Origin: Eleginops maclovinus
Lineage: Eukaryota; Chordata; Actinopteri; Perciformes; Eleginopidae
Assembly: GCF_036324505.1 (NCBI RefSeq)
Contig: NC_086356.1
Location: 10,664,744 to 10,728,743 of the forward strand
DNA length: 64,000 nucleotides
Direction of reading: 5' to 3'
The number at the start of each line of letters is the position of its first letter. Positions within the stretch are counted from its first letter, which is position 1. A program made the position numbers and the translations under genes. Shown here piece after piece: positions 13,595 through 25,828 of this stretch. Below the pieces are notes generated by a model, which saw only the letters and a list, made by a program, of their open reading frames with translations, did not search any database and had not been told where the DNA came from.

Positions 13595-16135
13595 ATGGTT
13601 CATCACAGAGAAGAGGACCTGATTGGGATCCCCTTCCCAAACCACAGCAGCGATGTCCTCTGCAGCCTCAACGAGCAGCGCCGGGACGGGCTGCTCTGCG
13701 ATGTCATCCTCATTGTCCGCGACCAGGAGTACCGCACCCACCGCTCCGTCCTTGCCGCCTGCAGCCAGTACTTCAAGAAGCTCTTCACAGTGGCCACCAC
13801 GGATAGTGGAGATCATAATCACACAGCCGCTGTCTACGAAATCGACTTTGTGGCCCCGGACTCCCTCACAGCCATCCTGGAGTTCGCCTACACTTCGACT
13901 CTGACGGTGACGGCGTCCAACGTCAAAGAGATCCTGACCGCCGCTCAGATGCTGGAGATACCCTGCATCATCAACGTCTGCCTGGAGATCATGGACAGTG
14001 GGGGTGGAGGCAGCGGAGGAGGAGGGAGAGGGGAGGAGGGAGATGAGGAGGAGGAGGATGCCGAGGAGTTCGAGGAGGAGGAGGAAGAAGAGGAGGATGA
14101 AGAGGAGGACGAGGGGTCGAGGAAGGACGAGCAGGAGGACGAGGAGGACGATGTCAGCGAGAGGTCACTGCAGTCGTCGGAGAGCAGGGGGGAGCAGACG
14201 TCTCGGGGTATGGGGGACTCACCGCCTCCCAGCACCTCCAACTACCAGCAGCAGTTTGACTTGCACAGAGAGTCGTCCCAGTCGCAGTCTCCGGACAACA
14301 TGAGAGGGAAACAGGTAGTTGTTTTGTCATATTTCTGATAATAAAGCTTGAAAATGTTATGATTCTAAAGTTCAGAAGGCTGATGATGCTGTCTTATGCT
14401 GCAGGAGAGTATGGAGAGTCGGGCTTTAAAGGATTTTTCCATCGAGTCTCTCCTCCAGGAGGGTCTCTACCCCCGTATGTCAACCCTGGACAGGAGGGCC
14501 AACTTCTCTCCTCTCCTCCCGGGCTTCTACCCCTCCATGTGGGCCGCAGAGTTCCCAGCCTTCCCCAAGCAGCTCCTGGACCCCAGCCACCTACCCCATC
14601 CCCACGGCGGGGCCTCGCAGCAGAACAGGCTCCACCACGGCTTCCCCTCCTCCGCACCGATGGAGGCCTCCAGACCCCTTGATCTCGCTGTGAAGAGAGA
14701 GATCATAAAGGAGGAGATGAAAGACGAGATCCCGCTCAGTCTGCTCCACGGCAACTTCCTGAAGGAGTTTGTCAGCTCGGGCCTAGGCAGCAACATGAAC
14801 GCCGGGTCAGCGCCTTCAGAAAGTCAGGCTCTGGGGCCGATAAAGGATGAGGCTGACTTCCGGTCGTACCTGAACTTCCTGAGCTCTGCGTCCCACCTAG
14901 GGGCTCTGTTCCCCCCCTGGCAGATGGAGGAGGAGAGGAAGATGAAGCCCAAAGCATCACAGCAGTGTCCAATCTGCAACAAGGTCATCCAAGGTGCTGG
15001 GAAACTGCCTCGACACATGAGGACGCATACGGGGGAGAAACCGTACATGTGCACTATCTGTGAAGTACGATTCACCAGGTATGCAAGGCAGTACTTTTTA
15101 TCACATAATCATTACTCAGCTGTAAGTGTTTCAGATCAATAAGCCACACAGAGATCACTGTGAGAGCTTTTATGTGTTTTATACTACTAAGCATCAGGTT
15201 ATGAAAACTGCAGGGTTAACGGAAAAGTACTGCAATTCTCTTTAGACTGAGGTTAATCTGTTTTTACCCAATCTAAATATCAAAGGGCTTTAAGTGGAAA
15301 GCCCCCTCCGCTGGTTTCTATGCATTAGTGGTATCTAACTCACTTAGATCCTCTTGCTCTGGCACAGTTCCGCAGAACTATAATGTCAGCAAAGACAAAT
15401 CGTTTTTTAAACTCACTTCTACTTAACGAGGTCTAAATGTGTGAAGAATAGCAACGCTGTAATTTATGTGTTAACCTTTCCACCCGCCACAAACTGAATG
15501 AAAACATGTGGTTTTGTTCTTTTCTCAGACAAGACAAACTCAAGATCCACATGAGGAAGCACACAGGTGAGCGCCCCTACATCTGCCTCCACTGCAACTC
15601 CAAGTTTGTCCACAACTACGACCTGAAGAACCACCTGCGCATCCACACGGGCGTCCGTCCATACCAGTGCGAGCACTGCTACAAAAGTTTCACACGCTCG
15701 GACCACCTACATCGACACATCAAGAGGCAGAGCTGCCGCATCTCCCGCCCCAGGCGAGGACGAAAGCCAGCTGCTTGGCGGTCCACACCCACCAGCAACT
15801 TCCTGTGCCCTCCCACTGCTGCCCCCAACCGGTTTGAGGAGAACGGGTTAAGTCCTGCATACCAGGGAGTCAAGAGCCACGGACTCGGGGAGATGCTTGG
15901 CAACAGGGGTCTGGGATTTAAGAGCGGGGACAGGGAGAGCAGGGAGGAACGGCGAGCAGAGGGAAAGCACATCGCAGAGGAGGAGAAGGCAGGAGCAGGG
16001 AGGCAGAGGGGAGTGTTTGCCTTCGCCCTGTCTGGAGAAGAAGTGCTTACCCACGCTCCATTTTACGCTGCGCCCTCTGACCCCTGGACCATGAGACTAG
16101 AGCGTGCTCCTCCCATCCCTGAGCCGGCCAAATGA
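13595..16135 (+). CDS. zbtb7c: Zinc finger and BTB domain-containing protein 7C
   Basis: POK-family transcription factor acting in the nucleus. It binds DNA through C-terminal zinc fingers and dimerises and recruits co-repressors through an N-terminal BTB/POZ domain. Coding exons are 13595-14314, 14405-15078 and 15529-16135, giving 666 residues (human ZBTB7C is about 620). Every junction has GT/AG sites and keeps frame, and an acceptor at 13581-13582 sits 12 bases before the ATG. The BTB domain spans about residues 20-133, with [17 protein letters not shown] as its core. An acidic Glu/Asp tract follows at about 145-195. DFSIESLL (about 250) and YLNFLS (about 395) are zbtb7c hallmarks. Zinc fingers begin at CPIC (428); three are C2H2 and the last ends in HIKRQSC. 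PLDL (about 331) resembles a CtBP-binding motif, and IKEE and IKDE fit sumoylation consensus. The start [15 protein letters not shown] and the long acidic tract favour 7C over 7A and 7B. Confidence 0.95.
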
Positions 16136-16560
16136 ACTGAAGTCTGACAAAGAAGAAAAAAAGACAAGAAAGATACTCTCTTTAAATCTCTGAGTCTTTT
16201 CTGCTCCAAGAAGCTGCAGCACCTTTTAAAAAAGTGAACAAGACATTGATTAACCCTTTGCAGACTGCTGATGTGGCAGACTCATTCATTCATTTCACAG
16301 ATGTCATGTTGAATAATTGTTTACAAATAATCCGATAGCATTTAAGAGGAGGCAAACAGTTTGACACTGCTAATGAGGAACACATATCAAAATGCTGTTA
16401 TATATATTATTTGCATTACTTATGTACAGGTTTGTTCAAAATGCTATAAATTCAAAACCTAAATCATTTTAAAGTGTCATCTTAAACAAAATGTGATTAG
16501 GTTTTTTAATGAAAAATCTTTATATTTAAAATAAATTTCCATGAATTAATCACAATCTAT
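16136..16560 (+). other. zbtb7c: zbtb7c 3' untranslated region, probable
   Basis: AT-rich sequence follows the TGA at 16133-16135. The first good polyadenylation hexamer, AATAAA, is at 16530-16535; another lies near 16923. Where transcription ends cannot be decided from sequence, and the UTR could extend beyond 17 kb. Confidence 0.4.
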
Positions 16561-19500
16561 TGCAATTGTTAAATGAGTGACTATGAATGTAAAACATTTA
16601 CATGAATACATGTACAAAATAATCAAAAATGTATTACAGAATGAGGTTCATAATCATAACATTTCAGTCTCAAAACAAAAGGAATGTTTGGTCTATTGCA
16701 TTGTAATACTTATTTAAATAAGCCTTCATCCGAACAAATCACAGTGAGTTGTATTATGATAAACTGTGTTTGAATGTTAAAAAAGAGGACCTGTACTTCC
16801 AAACAAATAGAATAATGTTTTAGAACAGCAGGGCGTTATCCGACACATGTCCTGAAAGTATGTTTAATCCTGACATGGTTGTTTTATGATATTCCCAAAC
16901 AAAGGGAACCCACTTGAAGTCTAATAAATCAGGACCTTTGATAACGTGTTATTAAACTTTCACTGCCTTTGTTCTGAATTAAGCTCCTCGTCTGCACTAT
17001 TGTACATAAGTACAAACGTTTTGGCCATGGTGGTGTTAATTACAGTTGTGTTGCTGATAATGTAAAATATATAAATATATATATAAATACATATTGATTT
17101 TAAAAAGGCATCCATCCAAAGATGTGTACTTTGATATTTCACAGACTTGAATAAGAATTTTAATGTTAATGAAATGTGTCTTCAGAGGATGTATATTTGT
17201 GACCAATCAGCTGCCGCTTTAGCTAGAAAGTATGCTTGTGTTTTATCTGCTGCAACAAATCAAGAGGGTTTCTGCCCTGTTGTTCATCTCTGATTTGTGT
17301 ATAAAGAAGTTGGATAAAATTGTTTGAATTGAAATGGGAAAGTATTTTCTTGCTATTTATGCATATTTAAATGAATGAGCCTTGGCTATATTTTGCAAAT
17401 CTGTTTTATAAAGACACTAAATGTTGACATTTGCTTTCCTTTGGCGTATTATTTTAGTAAAATGACCATGTGTGTGTTTCTTGGTGGGAACCATATAGAC
17501 ATCTAGACTGAAATTGAGGAAGTTTTAGATAATCAGTGGAACCTGACAAGTGGACAAATTGAGAGACTATAAATGTTATATAGATAATCACATGATACAA
17601 CATTTAACTACAGTTCAAATTGCTTCATATGTTACTTTGGATAAATTACCCAACAATAAAAAGAAATTAAATCCTCTTTTCTTAATAAATGAAACAATAA
17701 ACCCAGTGATTTTCAGTGGCGGGATCTTTAACCAATTAAAAATGCACACTAGACAGCACAAAACACAAAAGTTGATAGGTTAAAATGATTATAAAAGTAC
17801 ACTACACTACATTCATTCATGACTGATACTTATTCAAATCAGTCACAAAAACGTCAGTTTTTTAGTATTCAAGGAATCCAAACATCATATTGTGTATGAT
17901 CTATCAACAATCACAGAAACACTTTTTAAAGAGCATTTGCTTCATTCATTACACAATCAAGTTGAAAGATATTAGGTTAATACTAAATAAAGCACCAAAA
18001 CAACATCTTTCTATGATCTATTTATGTGGTTTAGAAAGGCTTTCGATAAATCAATACATAATGAAACAATACTGATCATAATGCTGCCCCTTCAGTCTGA
18101 TCACTCTGACCTTGTGGATTTGATATATCTTAAAGCTTTTTGATAAAATCTTTAGTCAGATCGTTGACTGTAGTGCCGATTTGTCGTCTACTGAGAGTTT
18201 GTTTGTCTTCAGAGTTTGTGATTAGGTTAATTATATTTCTTCATAACTTAGAGTAGTATTTCATTGGCCGTTCTTCACACAGTGCTCGTCTGTTTATTTG
18301 CCCTGACCTCTAGTGGAAAATAAATGGCACTGTAATAGACATACTTTATGATATTAAAAGAATATCCAAAATGATATGTTTTACCTGAACTGCATGACCT
18401 ACAATAAATACACTAAATGTCTAATAAATGTTGATGTTGAAGTGACACAGACACATGATTTTTGTGGCTCATTGAAGTAGAAAGGTCTCCATGGCTGTTT
18501 GAACGATCCCTTCTGATACAGCTCTATCCCTCAGGAGGGCGCTAAAGATTTAGTTTGACTCCTGGACAACGCAATTCAAAAACATAGTTTGACTTCAGAC
18601 CCTCACAGTGAGACGCCAGTGATAAGTTTAAATCAGTAGAATCAAAAGTGTTTTGCAGTGTTACTTTCTTTGCTCATATTAAAAATGTGGTGAAATAATA
18701 AAAAGATGTATTGAGGATATACAATAAAGGGACTGTGGTGGAAGCTTTTTTTAGGACACACATACAGCCCAAACCACATCCTTTGATGTGGTGCATAGAG
18801 GGTCTGCAGCAGCTGCTTACTGATGATTTAAATTGTGTCTTTGCACAGGGGTTATTGTGATGACAGGTTCCTGTGATAAACTTTGCACCTTCTTTCTTTT
18901 CATAAATCAAAGTCAGGATTTATTTCTGTGAAAACCAGTGGTTCAGGTGTACAGGTGATGCATAAAGGATATTTTGTGAACACCTCATATCTGTTTATAA
19001 AGTTCATGTTCCTCTTTTCCTGCAAAAATTGTACTTTTGTCAACCTTTTAAATTCTGTTTGATTGCAAATATTATACATGCATTGCATTTTGTTGAGAGC
19101 TAGCCTCATGGTGCCCTGTACTTGTAAACAAACAAAAGTTATGTTAACATAAATTATCACTCAACAAAATCCATAATGATCTTAAACGTGTTGAATGCAG
19201 TTTCTTTTTCATGAAGCATTTGCAAAGTCAATGTTTTGACTATTTGAAATCCTCAATTGTTTGCATCCATGTTTACTAAGCTACAGTCTTCTTATTCCCT
19301 GCCTGTTGGCACATTACAGAGTTTCTTGGTGTGAAACTGCCACCTAGATGTCTTTGTGCAAGACGAAAAAAATGCGGAAGTTAAGTGACTTCCTGATCCA
19401 TTAACCTACAGTCCTGTCTGGGTTCCTCTCTCTCTTTCTACCTCACCATCTACTTCAGTCCCCACCTTGATCATCCTCTGAGGCCCACAAAAGTCCTTGC

Positions 19501-19973
19501 TGTGTCTGGGTGTGTGTGTTTGTGTATGTGTGTGAGCTTTATGCTTGCACACACAAAGCATTTCTAATGGGACATCCTCTGAGGAAGCTGTGACAATGCA
19601 GCTACACAATGCGGCTGCAAGTTGGACCAGAGGGACTGCTGGCGTTGTCACGGTCTGATGTTCTCTGTGGGGTTTCTGAGGGGCCGATGAGGAAACACCT
19701 TCAAAACAAAGGGCCTTGAAAAAGCATTTGTCTGTGACAAGATTTCAACTGCAAGAACAGTATGTATGACATAAAAAGCAGCTTTCTAGCATCTATAGTA
19801 ATGGCCTCACATGTGCTGGGTGAAACAAATTCAGTGCCAATGGATGACTTAATCACCGTACATTTTTTTGCAAGGAATGATATCGTTTTTATATAGTAAG
19901 ATCTGAAAAAAGGTCTGAAATGTGAACACTATAACCCATTCAATAACCCCATTATAAATTGGCAAATAAATAC
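16561..19973. other. Intergenic, no gene recognised
   Basis: AT-rich DNA downstream of zbtb7c without recognisable coding exons. Short frames lack any domain. A CTCF-like motif on the minus strand lies near 18304-18317. The first part may be distal zbtb7c 3' UTR. Confidence 0.5.
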
Positions 19974-20156
19974 TTAAAGGGGCCATATTATGCTTTTTGG
20001 GGTTTTCCCTTTCCTGTAGTGTGTTATTTATGTTTGAGTGCATGTAATAAGTCTGCAAAAGCTATAATCCCAAAGTTCAGGCCAGAGGGAGATTCTCTCC
20101 CATATCCCTCCCCCTGCCTGAAACGCCTCGATTGGATTCCTTTCTTTACTTCCTGG

Positions 20157-20200
20157 TTCAGTTCCGTATCACACTGAGCTCACCGTGATACGGAACTGAA
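20157..20200. repeat. Perfect 16-bp inverted repeat (hairpin)
   Basis: TTCAGTTCCGTATCAC at 20157-20172 is perfectly complementary to GTGATACGGAACTGAA at 20185-20200, with a 12-base loop. It lies inside the TTAA-flanked element, 55 bases before the THAP-like frame. It could be a sub-terminal structural feature of the transposon or a folded transcript segment. Confidence 0.9.
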
Positions 20201-20254
20201 TTCTAGCCAATAGCAGTGCGAGCCGCTCCGTAAAGCCGACCGAGCAGAGGAGCC

Positions 20255-20440
20255 ATGGCGAGGAGAAGCTGCCACTTTCGCTGCAAACCAAAACTTTCTT
20301 TGTTTGCCATACCTAAGGAACAAGATGTGAAAAACAAGTGGCTTGCATTTATTTTTACCACTATTCCCCTGGAGCAAAAACCCAAATTATGGTTGTGTTC
20401 TCGACATTTCAGTGAATGGTGGAGCTGTAGTGGGAGATGA
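20255..20440 (+). pseudogene. THAP-type zinc finger fragment, truncated
   Basis: The ATG has a good initiation context (GAGCCATGGC). The 61-residue frame reads SCHFRC, then FAIPK, then KW, then LCSRHF. This is C-x3-C, 37 residues, then C-x2-H, with the conserved Phe-Pro and Trp of the THAP fold. THAP domains bind DNA through zinc and occur in Kolobok and P-type transposases and in the THAP proteins. The frame stops soon after the CSRHF motif, and no downstream catalytic domain follows in any frame. It is best read as the surviving N-terminus of a transposase inside the surrounding element. Confidence 0.55.
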
Positions 20441-21230
20441 GCCGCAAGCACCCTGCTTGCCTCGGCAAAGTTGCAAGCTAACGCTATCAACGCTACGCTA
20501 CCAAGCTTTTAGGCTGTATGCCCACTAACTTTACCTAAATTGTGCAGAAATACGGCGATGGTTTTTCATCACAACACGTTCACCTCCTAAGCCAAGACGC
20601 AGCAACTTGTAAGAAACAGCGTCTCAGGGCATGTTAACATTTAACAACCTATTAATGTGACATACCCACTTAACGGAAAGAAAGTCAGCTACCAGACCAT
20701 ATTAACCATTTTTACCAAAACGAAACATAATTCCAACACCAAGCGTCTAAATCAGCACTGAACGAAAACGAGCTAACACTACATAGCACCGAGTGAGCTA
20801 CGGGGATTATTTTACTTCATGCTATCTGCACAAAACACCTATTGTGATCTGTTTGTGGGTCAAAAGTTGTGTTCAAGGTCATACAAACGCTGCTGAAGGT
20901 TAATCCAATATCTCTGTGTCACTTTGAAATGATTACTAATAATCCATCATTATTTATTTGTAATAAGCTGGTACGGCACAACAAGCAATGCCATGTTTTC
21001 ACAGTTTTTTCAGGGGCAGGAAATTTGACAAATCTCTAAGTGGTTGACCAATCACAGCAGAGTGCGCTTTTGCAAAGGTGGGGGCATGGGCTCTTCAGAG
21101 CGTTTTCAGACAGAGTGAAAAGTGGTAATTTATGCACAGGCAGTGTGAGGAAAATAAAGCGCTTTTTCAACATTGAAGCATGTAAACATGTCATAGTGGA
21201 GCAACAAAATACATATATGGACCTCAAAAT

Positions 21231-24200
21231 AGGCTAACCCACAAATCAATATTTTGCAAAAACAAACCTTTGGAGCTAATCCAAAGACTCCATCACATCC
21301 CCCCCTTCTTCCAATCTCGACATCAAATCCAAATCTTCAACATTACGACTCGGGGGGTATACGATATCATGATCACCAAATCACCAAAGACTATTAACAT
21401 TTCTATCATATTGTGCATGTGTGAATAAATGTTCTTTAAACAAAAAATGAAGTCTTTCCTGATTGAACTGCCTGTAGTATAAATGCAGCACTAACAGATC
21501 TTTTGAGTAGACACAGGTCACAGCCATGTTCTAGGCTTTAGACATTAAAGATTCCGCTTTCCTAAATAAGACCTTTTCCCCCACAACACATACAAGAAGC
21601 CCACTGCAACTTTATCATTTGCAGACAGAAAGTCAGCTGCCCTGTAAGTCTGAGGTTTTTCGGCACCAGACGATCACTCGAGACAATCCTTCTACAGTCG
21701 ACAATAGCTGACTAAAGTAAAATATGCAAGTGTGTGTGTGCCATAAGTCAGGAAGGCACCAGTCATATATCTCCTAATGAAAGATGTATACTGTATGGGA
21801 AGGAAGATACACAGCTGGAAGGTTTTACGATACAAAACAATTTCCCCTGTGAGGTCAAGTCTACATTAATTAGGTTGTGAAATCCATCAGCACATATGAG
21901 ACAATACATCTAAACATCACATTAAAGTAAATGTCACCATGAGGATTCTGGTTTTATTGTTTATTCACATCTATTTTTAATAATGAACTGAAGGAGCCAC
22001 AGTAACCTACTGCGTGAGGTATTGTTCTCTTTCAGGGAAATAGACCTAAGTTTATACCATGACTAAAATTAGATACACCTCTTAAAAGTCACACACAGGC
22101 TGGACTTAATTTGGACATTATTGCAGAATTAAATCATACTTTTTGAAGTAATTGACCCGTTATTGACCTTAAACTATAGCCTCATAGATGCATTTCATAA
22201 ATGAGTTGGAAGGAATAAACACTAATTGTGTGTATTGGCAGCTTTAAAAATGATTAGCGTATTTCTTTCTAACTTGTTTTTTTGTCAGGAGCACCAAAGT
22301 GCGCACTCAATGCTCCTCTGATTTAAAATCTGATGATATGTGAGATGCATATACTGGCATGCATGTATCAGCAGTGTTTTGCCATAACCCTAATGTAACC
22401 TTCATTTAATCAGGCCCACTGTAAAGGTTTCCTGTGTACTTACTATGCATCTAAGTAGTCATTTCCGAGCTAGGATGAGATCAGTTTTATTTATTTCACC
22501 AACAGGAAGTAAACAGATCACAAAGCTTCCTTTATCTTCTTGAGTATAGTCTCATTCATACGAATAATATGACTGATGTCAAATGAAAAATCTATGTTGC
22601 CATTGAAAAATTTAAATTAAAAGTATAATGTTATACAGGAACACCTACAAAGCTGTCACACACACATTGGCATCCAGTGGACATCAATGCATATAGCACA
22701 TTGATCCAACAGAACGTCTACTTTGGATAATCTTATTATATAAAACTAATGTTGTCTAACTTGTGCAAATGAGCAATGTGAACGAGTTAAATGAGGCTTT
22801 CATTGAAGAATTATAGACATAACAGTTTTAAATGTGCTTTTGTGGTTACAGCACTAAGACAAGAAAGAAAAAATGAAGACCAGGGATGAAAGTAACATTG
22901 ATTTGTAATGCATTATAAGCAAATATGGCTGCTCAGTATTTGCTCACCTGGAGCATGAGAGCTCTTGAAATATTGGTTTAAGGTGGTTTTATAAATAGCT
23001 TATTATTTGAAAAAATTGAATTTATCTTTACATGTTTAAAAATGTATCTTATAAATGTGTTTATTAACAAATGAATGTAAACTCAGTAAATATTATTTAT
23101 GCAAGAAATTGATTTTTGGCAGTACATAAACTTTGAGCTTTTCTCAACAGACTCCAGACTCCTTTAACGACAATGTAATAGCCAACCACTCACCAGTACC
23201 TCAAGCAAGGACCGATGACTGCTGGACATCAATACAACAAGTTCTGAGTACTGCGGACCTAATGGACCTGGGCGGAGAAGCCCGACCTTGTGATTGATGG
23301 ACTATTGCTGCACTCTCACATTAACTGTCTGGAAGGCCAATGCAATTGCACTCAACTGAAAGCAAACCGTTTTTCCTGATTCCTAATGCAGTTGTGGCAG
23401 AGTAGCCCGAGTGACTTATGAAGGCCTAAATAGTCACTAATATAAGGTCAAAACAGTGTTAGAGTTAATACCAGGATGCATTTTCAAGATTAACTTTAAA
23501 ATACGCCATATGAGCAATTTCCACTAGGGCTAAAAACATTAGTTCAATATTTATAAGAAAACTGTAGGGTTTAAGTTTGACCACTTCCCTACTGCTTCTA
23601 CTAATTCAAATTGTATCTGCGTCTGGAACAAATTCAGGATACGATAATACTACCATTGTACACGCTTATTATACATCATTATATTACATTTAAAAATTTG
23701 AAATTGTTTTGCCATGCATGTATGTGGAGGTGAAGATAACATGATGTGCTCTAACACACAGCAGAGCCGGCACTAACCATGGCTGCACCATGCAATTATC
23801 CCAGAAGCCCTTATAATGAGTGTACTACAGAAAAGCTGGCTTCTGTTTTTTTTTCCATGTTCAGTGTTAAGTGATTTCAGTCCATTAAATGTGCTCGTAC
23901 AGTAATGTCAGCCAGTTTGACACTGGATAGTCTGTTAAGGAGTCACTGTAGTATTATAAAAGTAAGGCTCACTGGCAGAACTGAAATTAAACCATCCAAT
24001 TAATTCCTCAGCTGTTAACAAATGACATGGAAAATAAGGATCTGTGCACATAACGGTGACAGAACTAGAGGTACATTTCCATGCAGCAAAACAAACTGAT
24101 AGAATTAAAGACCTATTCCTGTTTGTGTGGCCTTTTAAAGTTGGCAGGTCCCAGACTAAACTGTGCCACAGCTGAAATTATGCCTCAGTAATGTCTCCAA

Positions 24201-24612
24201 GGTCTTGTTCTGTTAAGTTGCATGCAAGAGACCGCCGTGCCTAGAAATACTGCCGCCACAAAGCCACAGGGCAGGAGGGGACTGTCCGCCTCAGATTTGC
24301 AGACTCTCGGGGTGTGTTTTTTCCTCAAAAAGGGAGAGGGTGAAATTAAAGGCAGGGTTTTCATGTAATTGCACATGGATGTGCCCACTGCCCACGGCTT
24401 TGACCCCAGCTCCTGCACTCTAATGAAGGGTTGAGAGCTCGAACAAGGCAAACCCTGGCAAAGTGATGGCTGCAGTAAAGCTGGTCAGCTTTTTGTAATG
24501 TGCTTATAGTACTAGAGCCCTTATCTTTATTCTGTCCAGCCATTCTCATTTAACCATGAGCTCTCTGCTTTGAACGAGCAGCTATTATGCTACTAGTCAA
24601 ATATACTGCATT
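21231..24612. other. Intergenic, no gene recognised
   Basis: AT-rich DNA with no coding exon, RNA gene or clear repeat boundary that I could support. The ORF content is markedly low for its length. Confidence 0.5.
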
Positions 24613-24923
24613 AAAATCAATTATCAAAAAATCAAAACCTTTCCGAGAACCAGCACCTTATCGTGGTGGAGAGGTTTGTGTGCCTCGATGAACCTGGGGG
24701 CTGTGTTGTCTGGAACCTTGTGTTCCTGGTAGGGTCTCCTATGGCAAATTGGTCTCAGGTAAGGGGCCAGACTAAGATTGGTTCAAAAAGACTCCATGAA
24801 TAACACAATTGGAAGCGAGGATACCCGGCCCGGAGGAAGCCCGGGGTCCCCTTCTGGAGCCAGGCCCAGAAGGAGGACTCGTCAGCGAGCGTCTGGTGGC
24901 CGGGCACAGCCCGAAAAAGCAAC

Positions 24924-25800
24924 GTGGGCAACACCTCCGCTTCTCCGTCCCGTGGGCCCACCACCTACGGGAAACAACGATGGGGTCGGGTGCGCTGCCA
25001 GAAGGGTGGCAGTGAAAGCAGAGGGTCTCGACGGACCAGACTCAGGCGACAGAAGTTGGCTTTGGGGACGTGGAATGTCACCTCTCTGGGGGGGAAGGAG
25101 CCGGAGCTTGTGCGGGAGGTGGAGCGTTACCAGTTGGATCTGGTGGGGCTCACTTCTACGCACAGCGTCGGCTCTGGAACCTTACCTCTGGTTAAGGGTT
25201 GGACTCTATTCTTCTCCGGAGTTGCCCAAGGTGTGAGGCGCCGAGCGGGTGTGGGGATACTCACAAGCCCCCGGTTGAGTGCCGCTTTGTTGGAGTTTAC
25301 CCCAGTGGACGAGAGGGTCGCCTCCCTACGCCTGCGGCGTCATGGGGGGGAAAACTCTGACTGTTGTGTGTGCTTATGCACCAAACAGCAGTTCAGAGTA
25401 TTCGGCCTTCTTGGAGACCCTGAAAGAAGTCCTGTATGGGGCTCCTGAAGGGGACTCCTTAGTCTTGCTGGGAGACTTCAACGCACACGTGGGCAATGAT
25501 GGAGACACTTGGAGGGGCGTGATTGGGAGGAACGGCCCCCCTGATCTGAGTGGTGGTTTGCTACTGGACTTCTGTGCTAGTCATGGATTGGCCATAACAA
25601 ACACCATGTTCGAACATAAGGATGCTCATAAGTGTACGTGGTACCAGAGCACCCTAGGCAGAGGGTCCATGATCGATTTTGTTATCGTATCATCGGACCT
25701 GAGGCCGCATGTTTTGGTCACTCGGGTGAAGAGAGGGGCGGAGTTGTCAACTGATCACCATCTGGTGGTGAGTTGGGTCGAGTGGCGGGGGAAGCCTCTG
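24924..25800 (+). pseudogene. LINE endonuclease domain, frameshifted
   Basis: In the LINE family this domain nicks target DNA to prime reverse transcription. The first part (24924 to about 25340) carries GTWNVTSL and GLTSTHS. It breaks within a run of seven G at about 25344-25350 and continues in the next frame with [27 protein letters not shown] and [10 protein letters not shown]. Key acidic and histidine residues of the fold are visible in the two pieces, but no single frame encodes the whole domain. Confidence 0.85.
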
Positions 25801-25828
25801 GACAGACCTGCTAAGCCTCACCGCAGCC

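Larger units (their letters stand above)
19974..21230 (+). mobile_element. TTAA-flanked DNA transposon remnant with THAP-like frame (Kolobok-like?)
   Basis: The left end is TTAAAGGGGCCATATTATGC, starting at a TTAA (19974-19977). About 1.25 kb to the right, near 21207-21230, a degenerate inverted copy reads ACATATATGGACC, matching the reverse complement of the left end with several substitutions. TTAA target sites occur in Kolobok and piggyBac elements. Kolobok transposases carry an N-terminal THAP domain, and this element contains a THAP-like frame at 20255-20440. A hairpin of 16 paired bases lies at 20157-20200. No DDE core of a transposase is visible, so the element would be non-autonomous. 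The superfamily is inference; the terminal repeats and THAP-like frame are seen. Confidence 0.6.

Noticed and set aside
13945..14241. Antisense poly-Ser frame opposite zbtb7c
   Set aside because: It is the complement of the GAG/GAC acidic tract, not an independent gene.
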